Assembly: GCA_002432095.1 (NCBI GenBank)
Contig: DJFQ01000154.1
Span: 15,333 to 27,460, forward strand
Origin: Marinagarivorans sp. UBA5868
Lineage (GTDB): Bacteria > Pseudomonadota > Gammaproteobacteria > Pseudomonadales > Cellvibrionaceae
Length of the DNA: 12,128 bases
Direction of reading: 5' to 3'
The notes below the pieces were generated by a model, which saw only the letters and a list, made by a program, of their open reading frames with translations, searched no databases and was not told the origin of the DNA. Within the stretch, counting starts at the first letter, position 1. The number at the start of each line of letters is the position of its first letter. The translations under genes and the position numbers were made by a program. Shown here in pieces: positions 1-5,954 of this stretch.

Positions 1-1809
1 AATGCACTCAAATTCACCGTGCGCGGCCATGTCATCGTGGCGTTTCATCTTTTGCAGCGCCATACAGAACATGTGGTACTGCGGATTTCCGTACATGACA
101 CCGGGATCGGCATTTCACCGGAGCAACAGGCGCGGATCTTCGATGGTTTTGTGCAGGGGGAAACTTCCACCAGCCGGCGCTTTGGCGGCACAGGGCTCGG
201 GCTTTCCATATCAAAACGGCTGGTGAACCTGATGGGAGGCGAGTTGCACGTGGCGAGCGAACCGGGTGTCGGCAGCCGCTTTTGGTTTGAAGTTGCATTT
301 GCGTCAGCCTCGGAGCTACCGCTGCTCCCGGGCCGACCCGCTGGCTTGGATTTGAAAGTGCTGGTGGTGGACGATAATCCGCTGGCGGCAGAGATTCTGA
401 CCAAGCTGATTCAGAGCATCGGCTGGCAAGTGGCCTCCGCCGCGAGTGGTGCGGAGGCTATCGACCTGGTAGCCGCAGCACGGGCAGTGGGAGAACCCTA
501 CCAGTTGGTGCTGATGGATTGGCGGATGCCCGGCATCGACGGAGTGCAAACCACGGAGCGTATCGACGAACGTTTGGGTGACGACACTCCGGTGGTGGTT
601 ATGGTGACAGCGTTTGGCCGCGAAACGCTGGCTGATTTGGTTCAACGCGGAGCGCCTTTTCGCGACCTGCTCAGCAAACCCGTGACGCCCCAACAGTTGC
701 TGGAGAGCATCACCCGGCTGTTTCCAAACTTTGAGTCTCCGCCATTGCCGCCGCCGATGCAGCAGGATGCGACAGAAGAGGCAGAGTCGCCTCTGGCCGG
801 GCTGCGTATTCTGGTGGTAGAGGACAACGCAATGAACCGGCAGGTGGCGGAAGAACTGCTTGCCGGCGCTGGCGCTCAGGTCGCCCTGGCGGAGGGTGGT
901 GGGGAGGCGTTGGAGAAACTCGAACACGAGCTGTTTGATGTGGTGATCATGGATATGCAGATGCCGGGCATTGATGGCCTTGAAACCACGCGTCGTATCC
1001 GCGCTCAGCGACGGTTTGCCGAACTGCCCATTCTGGCGATGACCGCCAACGCCTCGCCAGCGGACCGACAGGCCTGTATTGCCTCGGGTATGAACGACCA
1101 TGTGAGCAAGCCGATAGACCTGGCCCAAGTGATTCCGGCACTGCTGCGCCTGGTCGGTGCCGATCGCTCTGGCCCGCGCGCTCTGGCATTTCCCGCCACT
1201 GAACCTGCGGAGCGGCTGATCGAGGACGAGTTGCGGATTCTGCAACGCTTCGGCGGCAACCGCGCGTTATTTGCACGTTTGATCGCGCGTTTCCAACCGG
1301 AAGTGGAACGCCATTTAATGGAGATTCGGCAGCATTTGGCCACCGCGGATGTTGCCGGTATCACCGCGGCCCTACACTCTTTCAAAGGTGTCGCGGCAAA
1401 CATGGGTGCGAGCGCACTGGCGACTATGCTGGCCACTCTGGAGCGTCGATTTAAAGATGACCCCGCAACGAACTGCACGCAAATCCTCGACACCGTGACC
1501 TTGGCCGCGCTGGAGCATCTGGCCGCGCAGAGCACGTCCATTTTGAAAGCGCTGGGTGGCGAACCCCCGCCGACAAAACCGTCAGCCCTAGTAAGTCCGC
1601 CGCCCGGTGCATATGGTGAACAATTGCATAACTTGAACGCCATGCTCGCCGCCGGCGATTTACGCGCGGTGCAGATTGTCGAAACCTTGTGTGCGCGCCA
1701 ACCTCACGACCACCGTCTGCAAGCGATTGCTGTCCAGGTGCAAAACCTGGATTTTGCCAGTGCAGCTCAGGCACTAACTGAACTGATTCATCACGGGGAC
1801 CACTCATGA
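1..1809 (+). CDS. Hybrid sensor histidine kinase (HATPase-REC-REC-HPt), 5' end outside window
   Basis: A multistep phosphorelay kinase, open at its 5' end; the reading frame runs in from base 1 as NALKFT, a typical kinase N-box. Of the 602 visible residues, the ATP-binding domain shows the G1 box DTGIGIS (33-39) and G2 box GGTGLGLS (62-69). Receiver 1 starts near 118, with acidic pair D124/D125, phospho-acceptor D173 (MDWRMPG), T203 and K226. Receiver 2 has E274/D275, acceptor D318 (MDMQMPG), T348 and K370. The HPt domain carries H459 in HSFKG. All phosphotransfer residues are present, so the relay looks intact. A Pro-rich linker and about 80 helical residues follow the HPt. The dimerisation and sensor parts are not visible, so the signal is unknown. 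The GTG at 19 is an internal codon, not the start. Its stop overlaps the next gene by ATGA, implying co-transcription with the diguanylate cyclase, its likely phosphorylation target. Confidence 0.93.
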   Translation, partial: NALKFTVRGHVIVAFHLLQRHTEHVVLRISVHDTGIGISPEQQARIFDGFVQGETSTSRRFGGTGLGLSISKRLVNLMGGELHVASEPGVGSRFWFEVAFASASELPLLPGRPAGLDLKVLVVDDNPLAAEILTKLIQSIGWQVASAASGAEAIDLVAAARAVGEPYQLVLMDWRMPGIDGVQTTERIDERLGDDTPVVVMVTAFGRETLADLVQRGAPFRDLLSKPVTPQQLLESITRLFPNFESPPLPPPMQQDATEEAESPLAGLRILVVEDNAMNRQVAEELLAGAGAQVALAEGGGEALEKLEHELFDVVIMDMQMPGIDGLETTRRIRAQRRFAELPILAMTANASPADRQACIASGMNDHVSKPIDLAQVIPALLRLVGADRSGPRALAFPATEPAERLIEDELRILQRFGGNRALFARLIARFQPEVERHLMEIRQHLATADVAGITAALHSFKGVAANMGASALATMLATLERRFKDDPATNCTQILDTVTLAALEHLAAQSTSILKALGGEPPPTKPSALVSPPPGAYGEQLHNLNAMLAAGDLRAVQIVETLCARQPHDHRLQAIAVQVQNLDFASAAQALTELIHHGDHS

Positions 1810-2738
1810 GACACCGTTTTACCGCCCCCGCCAGCCAACGACCGAAAATGCTGATCGTCGATGATCAACCGATCAACATTCGTATTTTGTACGAGTTATT
1901 CCGCATCGACTTTGATGTGTATATGGCCGGCAGTGGAATGGAGGCCATGGAAAAGTGCGCATCGCTCCTCCCGGATCTCGTTTTGTTGGATGTGGTGATG
2001 CCCGGAATGGATGGTTTTGAAGTGTGCCGCCAGCTCAAAGCGACTCCGTCTCTGGCTGCTATTCCGGTCATCTTTATCACGGCAAATTACGACGAAAAGG
2101 AAGAGGTGAACGGCTTTTTGGTAGGCGCCGCGGATTTTATTCACAAGCCGGTGAACGCGGTGATTACCAGGGCGAGAATTCATAACCAATTGTTGCTTAA
2201 ACGACAGGCGGATACCTTGCGGACATTGGCGTTGCAGGATGGCCTCACTGGCATCGCCAATCGTCGGCTATTCGAAGACTCTCTCAATGCAGCGATGTTG
2301 CAGGCCATTCGCGACCAGACACCCTTGGCAATCGCGTTGATCGATGTGGATTTTTTTAAACAATATAACGACCACTACGGCCATCAGGCCGGTGACGAAT
2401 GCCTGCGCCGCATTGCCGACGCACTCGATGGCGTGCTTGCGCGACCCTACGATCTGATGGCGCGCTACGGCGGTGAGGAGTTTGTCGCCTTGGCTCCCGG
2501 CGCGGACGGGTCCGGGATTCTGCTGCTGGCTCAAACGATGGTGGAGCGAGTGCGCGAGCTTCAAATCGAGCATCAACGCTCGTCAATCGGCGGGGTCGTC
2601 ACAATCAGCGCCGGCGCGGTCAGCGTGATTCCCGAACGCGGTGTAACAAATGCACAGGTCATGTTGGGGGCGGCGGATGAGCAGCTTTACCTCGCCAAAA
2701 GCAGCGGCCGGGCGCGTGTCTGTTTAGGCATCTTATAA
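1806..2738 (+). CDS. Response-regulator diguanylate cyclase (REC-GGDEF)
   Basis: A 310-residue cytoplasmic response regulator that should make cyclic di-GMP from two GTP when phosphorylated, with WspR/PleD-like logic. The receiver (about 14-130) has D19/D20, phospho-acceptor D62 in LLDVVMPG, T92 and K114. The GGDEF domain opens with DGLTGIANRR (145-154), has metal-binding D180 in LIDVDFFK, and carries an intact GGEEF active site at 222-226. An RxxD product-inhibition site (R213 to D216) lies exactly five residues before it, so feedback inhibition by c-di-GMP is expected. No membrane segment is seen. The ATG overlaps the kinase stop as ATGA and has GGGGA just upstream, which fixes this start; it also suggests translational coupling. 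The partner kinase and the adjacent pilus-tip operon suggest a role in surface or motility behaviour, but that link is inference. Confidence 0.93.
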   Translation: MRHRFTAPASQRPKMLIVDDQPINIRILYELFRIDFDVYMAGSGMEAMEKCASLLPDLVLLDVVMPGMDGFEVCRQLKATPSLAAIPVIFITANYDEKEEVNGFLVGAADFIHKPVNAVITRARIHNQLLLKRQADTLRTLALQDGLTGIANRRLFEDSLNAAMLQAIRDQTPLAIALIDVDFFKQYNDHYGHQAGDECLRRIADALDGVLARPYDLMARYGGEEFVALAPGADGSGILLLAQTMVERVRELQIEHQRSSIGGVVTISAGAVSVIPERGVTNAQVMLGAADEQLYLAKSSGRARVCLGIL

Positions 2739-2770
2739 ACCGCTGAAGTCGATGTAATCACCTAAAAAAG

Positions 2771-2786
2771 TGTGACGCATTTCACT
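2771..2786 (+). promoter_or_regulatory. Candidate CRP/Vfr binding site
   Basis: TGTGACGCATTTCACT matches the CRP-family consensus TGTGA-N6-TCACA at nine of ten defined bases, with favourable A/T flanks. It lies 295 bp before fimU. Vfr, the Pseudomonas CRP homologue, is known to affect twitching and type IV pili. Relative to the possible -10 at 2830-2835, the site centre would be about 63 bp upstream of the start, close to a class I position. Binding is a prediction from the motif only. Confidence 0.55.
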
Positions 2787-2792
2787 AACTAA

Positions 2793-2835
2793 TTGAGCCC
2801 GCAGGGAAAAACCATATACAACTGTTCGTTATGGT
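2793..2835 (+). promoter_or_regulatory. Weak candidate sigma-70 promoter(s) for the minor pilin operon
   Basis: TTGAGC (2793-2798) and TATACA (2815-2820) are separated by 16 bp; each matches its consensus at four of six bases. A second possible -10, TATGGT (2830-2835), has no good -35 and would suit activation from the CRP-like site upstream. CTGTTCGTT at 2822-2830 also resembles the AlgR box CCGTTCGTC at seven of nine positions; AlgR activates fimU in P. aeruginosa. All of these are weak matches and the transcription start is not fixed by the sequence. Confidence 0.25.
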
Positions 2836-2945
2836 AAAGCGGTCAATGTTCAGCCCTTCAAATAAGTCCTTCTAAACCCATCTATCAAATCAAGCCTTAT
2901 ATTCGTTCGCTATTAACGGACTGTCTTCTTATTGCGTCTGTCGGC

Positions 2946-2966
2946 GACCAGGCCCGCTGGTCTTTT
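2946..2966 (+). terminator. Terminator-like hairpin in the fimU leader
   Basis: GACCAG (2946-2951) and CTGGTC (2957-2962) form a perfect 6-bp stem around a 5-base loop, followed at once by four T residues. This has the shape of a short intrinsic terminator. It could end the kinase-cyclase transcript about 210 bp after its last stop. If the operon promoter is upstream, near the CRP-like site, it could instead act as an attenuator in the fimU leader. The stem and T run are short, so termination may be weak. Confidence 0.4.
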
Positions 2967-3080
2967 GCCGTGGAAGGGGTGAGGGTGCTGCTCTAGTGTT
3001 ATTTGGCGGGCTTCGTTTTATAGCGTTTTGCATTCCCGCCGATCCCAACGATTTATTCAACGCAACAGAGAGCAGGCACC

Positions 3081-3650
3081 ATGAACAGTCCAATGTCCAA
3101 GCAACGCGGTTTCACCATACTGGAGCTGTTTTCGGTGGTGGTGGTGAGTGGTGTGCTGGCGATGGCGGGAATGCCGCTGATCAAAGATTACCAGCGCAGT
3201 TACGCCGCCGCGGACACTCAGCAGAAATTCGCTGAATCTCTCGCTGTTGCTCGTGAACGTGCGGTGGGTGCCGGAGTGTCGGTATTTCTTTGTGCCAGTG
3301 ACGATGGCACGACCTGCACCGCCGATTGGGACAATGGCTGGTTGGTGTACCAGAGCTCGCAGAAAAAAATGCCGGGCGAAACCGTTCCCGCCGAAGAAAT
3401 TATTCAACACATTCAAATTGCCGCTGCCGACGCGGAATTTGAAGTCATCGATGAAAATCTCACCGCTGTTTCCGAAATTCGTTTCGACTCCCGCGGATTT
3501 AATACCGCGAGCCAACGTTTAATGGCAATGAGCTGCGAGCCTGGCGCGGTTGCAGCCGCCGACGCAGTCATTGTTGAACGCAGCGGCCGCGTGCGCATCG
3601 GCAAACATGCCGACCAGCAGGAAAAAACCTCTTTTCGATGCCAAGCATAA
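3081..3650 (+). CDS. fimU: Type IV minor pilin FimU (GspH/FimT family)
   Basis: A 189-residue prepilin and first gene of the minor-pilin operon. The prepilin-peptidase site is G10 with F11-T-I-L-E15, so the +5 glutamate needed for assembly is present; the hydrophobic helix spans about 11-32. The GspH-type core shows VARERAVGAGVSVFLC, the DGTTCTADW segment and GWLVYQ (about 56-91). Four cysteines outside the leader (71, 79, 152, 187) probably form two disulfides in the periplasm. FimU acts with PilV, PilW, PilX and PilE in the tip complex that primes pilus assembly and links PilY1 to the shaft. The first ATG is chosen because AGCAGG precedes it; an ATG four codons later has no such site. It is called FimU rather than FimT because it sits directly before pilV; both belong to the same family. 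The stop is 9 bp before pilV. Confidence 0.85.
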   Translation: MNSPMSKQRGFTILELFSVVVVSGVLAMAGMPLIKDYQRSYAAADTQQKFAESLAVARERAVGAGVSVFLCASDDGTTCTADWDNGWLVYQSSQKKMPGETVPAEEIIQHIQIAAADAEFEVIDENLTAVSEIRFDSRGFNTASQRLMAMSCEPGAVAAADAVIVERSGRVRIGKHADQQEKTSFRCQA

Positions 3651-3659
3651 AGGTGATTT

Positions 3660-4139
3660 ATGAACCGTGTACGCAGTAAAGAAGTCGGTTCTTCTCTTAT
3701 CGAAGTGGTGGTTGCACTTTTTGTTCTGGCCATCGGCATGCTCGGTGTGCTGTCCATGCAAGTGAAATCCATGCAATTCAGTCAGAGCGCGTATTACTAC
3801 ACCCAGGCGGTGTATCTCGCCAACCAGATTCTGGAAAATATGCGGTCGAGCCCCGATATTGCCAATGCCTATTTAATTGGTATCGATGAGTCCGCGCCGA
3901 CAACCGCAAAAAATTGCAGTGCCAGTGGCGAAACCTGTTCCGCGACTGAATTTCGAAATTTCAATTTAAAAATCTGGCGCGAAAACGTGCAGGCCACTTT
4001 AGTGTCCGGCAAGTCCTCCGTAGAACGTGTCGGCAATTTTTATGCGATTACCGTGCAATTCGACGATACACGAAGTTCCCCGGATAACAACGGTGAAAAT
4101 CCAGAGTTGGCCGAATACGTACTTATGACGGAGATCTAA
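3660..4139 (+). CDS. pilV: Type IV minor pilin PilV
   Basis: A 159-residue prepilin. The cleavage site lies after G10 in the PilV-typical GSSLIEV, with E15 at mature position 5, followed by a hydrophobic helix to about residue 31 (VVVALFVLAIGMLGV). The segment after the helix, QAVYLANQILENMRSSP, is characteristic of PilV, as is the short C-terminal strand ending the protein. Only two cysteines (86 and 93) are present and they may form a small disulfide loop. PilV sits in the inner-membrane-proximal priming complex and at the pilus tip. Translation starts at the ATG preceded by AAGG with a 6-base spacer; the gene lies 9 bp after fimU and 2 bp before pilW, consistent with one transcript. Confidence 0.88.
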   Translation: MNRVRSKEVGSSLIEVVVALFVLAIGMLGVLSMQVKSMQFSQSAYYYTQAVYLANQILENMRSSPDIANAYLIGIDESAPTTAKNCSASGETCSATEFRNFNLKIWRENVQATLVSGKSSVERVGNFYAITVQFDDTRSSPDNNGENPELAEYVLMTEI

Positions 4140-4141
4140 TC

Positions 4142-5272
4142 ATGCCCGTTCCGCAATTTCCACTGAATAAAGCCGCAACACAACGCGGTCTTTCCGTGGT
4201 GGAATTATTAATTTCTCTGGTTATTGGCATGGCGGTGATTGCTGGCTCCATTCAGGTGGTGGTATCCAGCAAACGCAGTTTTATGGATCAGGATGAAGTG
4301 ACCTTTATTCAAGCAAATGCTCGCTATGCATTGGATTTAATGGGTAAGGATATTCGTATGGCGGGGTATTTGGGTTGTGCTACGCGAAACTCCGTCCAAA
4401 TGGCAAATTCGATTAATCCGACTGGAAGCCATTTTGTTTCTTTGCACGGATTAAGGGGATACGAAGGGGAGGTCGATGCCAATAGCTTTCCAGATGATTT
4501 CAAAGCAAATGTAAAGTCAGGAACAGATTCAATCTTAATTAGGCGCGCCTCGGAAACCGGTGAATTGGATGTGAAAGGTCACAATCCAACAGCAGCAGTC
4601 GTCGATATTTTTGGTACGCATACCTATCAAGACGGTAGTACGCTGATGATCGCGGACGCGAGCTGTCGCAATGTTGGTTTATTTCAAACCACCGGGTTTT
4701 CCAGCAATAAAATTAACCATAATACCGGCACAGGATTTCCTGGTAATTGCACCAAAATTATCAAAGGCGAGTTTACCTGCGACGACTGTAAAGATGACCC
4801 CAACAAAGCGGTAGAGTGCGCCGGTTATGGTAAAGCGACAGGTCAATATGGCCCCGGCTCAAAAGTAATGCAGTTTGTCGCCCATGCATATTTTGTTGGT
4901 GATTCCTCGGTGATGCCGGGAATGCCGGCACTTCGTCGACAAGTTTTTAATGCTAACGGCGCACCTAGTACCAATTCTGAAGAAATTGCCCTCGGTGTTG
5001 AGGATATGGAAATTCTCTACGGCGTCGACTCCAACAAAGACGGCAACGTGGACCAGCTGCGCAAAGCCAGCGAAATGGATCTTAACGGCGATGGCACTAT
5101 ATCCGATGCTGAGTGGGATCAGGCAATTAGTGTGCAGATCAGTCTGGTGTTCCGCTCGCAGATGCCAGTTCTCGGCGTGGCTGAAAACAAAACATTGGCC
5201 GGTTCGACCTATAACGACCGGTATATGCGTCAAGTCGTCAACTCTACTATCCGCATTCGCAATAGGGGGTGA
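4142..5272 (+). CDS. pilW: Type IV minor pilin PilW with EF-hand-like loops
   Basis: A 376-residue prepilin, the largest minor pilin here. The cleavage site is G16, followed by L17-S-V-V-E21 and a hydrophobic helix to about 41. The segment QANARYALDLMGKDIRMAGY (57-76) and a C-terminal block ISLVFRSQ are PilW hallmarks. Two acidic calcium-type loops lie at D296-x-N-x-D-G-x-V-D304 and, as a full canonical EF-hand loop, D313 to E324 (D313, N315, D317, G318, I320, E324). A cysteine cluster at 203, 213, 216 and 226 includes CDDC. The central part (about 80-240) looks more AT-rich than the ends and is the least conserved-looking part. PilW works with FimU, PilV, PilX and PilE at the pilus tip. GGAG lies 8 bases before the ATG. 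The stop overlaps the upstream region of pilX. Confidence 0.9.
   Translation: MPVPQFPLNKAATQRGLSVVELLISLVIGMAVIAGSIQVVVSSKRSFMDQDEVTFIQANARYALDLMGKDIRMAGYLGCATRNSVQMANSINPTGSHFVSLHGLRGYEGEVDANSFPDDFKANVKSGTDSILIRRASETGELDVKGHNPTAAVVDIFGTHTYQDGSTLMIADASCRNVGLFQTTGFSSNKINHNTGTGFPGNCTKIIKGEFTCDDCKDDPNKAVECAGYGKATGQYGPGSKVMQFVAHAYFVGDSSVMPGMPALRRQVFNANGAPSTNSEEIALGVEDMEILYGVDSNKDGNVDQLRKASEMDLNGDGTISDAEWDQAISVQISLVFRSQMPVLGVAENKTLAGSTYNDRYMRQVVNSTIRIRNRG
5264..5269 (+). promoter_or_regulatory. Ribosome binding site deciding the pilX start
   Basis: AGGGGG lies inside the end of pilW, five bases before the ATG at 5275. It excludes the in-frame GTG at 5269, which would overlap the site itself. The arrangement ties pilX initiation to termination on pilW. 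Confidence 0.6.
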
Positions 5273-5274
5273 TT

Positions 5275-5937
5275 ATGTTCCAGATGCGACAACGCCATCT
5301 GTGCCAAAGCTTTTGTAGGCAATCCGGTACGGCTCTCATCGTGAGCCTCATTATTCTTGCAGTGGTAACACTACTTGGTGTTACCGGTATGCAGTCGTCC
5401 AACACAGAGTTAAAGCTCGCCGCCAGTCAGCGTGATCGCGGTGTTGCGTTTGAAGCCGCCGAAGCCGCGCTGGCGATAGTGGAAAAAAATCTCGCCGACA
5501 ACCCGCCGCTGCTGGACAGGCTTTATTCCACTTGCGTTGGTGCTGGCTGCTTCAATAAGACATGTGAAGGTGGTCTCTGTTTTCACGGAGACTATTTATC
5601 CGATTACATGGAATATGAGTGTCAGGTCGAAAAGCAGAATTATGCAAAAGGTACGACCGCGCGGAAAAATTTCTGGGAAGATTCGGCGATCGATATATGG
5701 AATACGGAAGCCCGACATCAGACAGTCGAAATCGACAACCTAAAGACCGATGTGAAGTATGTCGTCGAATTTTTGTGTTACGTAGATCGTGATAAAGAAA
5801 CAGTTTTTGATCCTACCGACGAAGATACATGGAACAACGGGGCCCCGCTATTTCGCATAACGGCGCTGGCCGAAGGCAACGGAGGGCGGGCATCAGTCGC
5901 CCTGCAGTCCACTTATAAAGTGTTAAATGGGCACTGA
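5275..5937 (+). CDS. pilX: Type IV minor pilin PilX
   Basis: A 220-residue PilX-family prepilin. The N-terminus reads QSGTALIVSLIILAVVTLLG, the PilX_N signature: cleavage after G18, and valine rather than glutamate at mature position 5, as is usual for PilX and the analogous GspK. The block AFEAAEAAL (58-66) and the C-terminal FRITALAEGNGG (193-204) are also typical. The mature protein has six cysteines; four (87, 92, 97, 102) are packed in 16 residues and probably form disulfides. The leader itself has two more (10 and 14), which is odd. The ATG at 5275 is preferred over the GTG at 5269 because AGGGGG (5264-5269) sits five bases before the ATG and overlaps that GTG. It begins 2 bp after the pilW stop, so coupling is likely. 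PilX helps build the tip complex and recruit PilY1. Confidence 0.88.
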   Translation: MFQMRQRHLCQSFCRQSGTALIVSLIILAVVTLLGVTGMQSSNTELKLAASQRDRGVAFEAAEAALAIVEKNLADNPPLLDRLYSTCVGAGCFNKTCEGGLCFHGDYLSDYMEYECQVEKQNYAKGTTARKNFWEDSAIDIWNTEARHQTVEIDNLKTDVKYVVEFLCYVDRDKETVFDPTDEDTWNNGAPLFRITALAEGNGGRASVALQSTYKVLNGH

Positions 5938-5954
5938 GATTGAGGGTGCGAACT

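Larger units (their letters stand above)
2739..3080 (+). other. Gene-free leader region upstream of the minor pilin operon
   Basis: No convincing gene lies between the cyclase stop and fimU. The stretch is locally AT-rich in its first half. It holds a CRP/Vfr-like palindrome, weak sigma-70-like hexamers, a hairpin with a T run, and a GC inverted repeat GGCGGG (3005-3010) with CCCGCC (3035-3040) that could fold in the leader RNA. Its length and content suggest that the operon has its own promoter here and is not simply read through from the kinase-cyclase pair. A short reading frame beginning near 2996 runs into fimU out of frame and is not considered real. Confidence 0.6.

Noticed and set aside
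316..1245. A 309-codon open frame on the minus strand within the hybrid kinase gene
   Set aside because: The plus-strand frame encodes recognisable receiver domains with every key residue; the reverse frame shows no family motif and is a shadow of coding-biased DNA.
1005..1643. A 212-codon minus-strand open frame over the HPt region
   Set aside because: It overlaps the clearly coding kinase frame, is rich in Arg/Ser/Ala with no domain, and has no ribosome binding site that I can see.
2996..3235. A 79-codon plus-strand open frame before and inside fimU
   Set aside because: Most of it overlaps fimU in another frame, and its translation has no pilin, membrane or other recognisable feature.
5269..5271. 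GTG as the pilX start
   Set aside because: It overlaps the ribosome binding site that serves the ATG at 5275.
5940..5942. TTG as the pilY1 start
   Set aside because: AGGG at 5943-5946 is correctly spaced for the ATG at 5955, which also gives a clean signal peptide.
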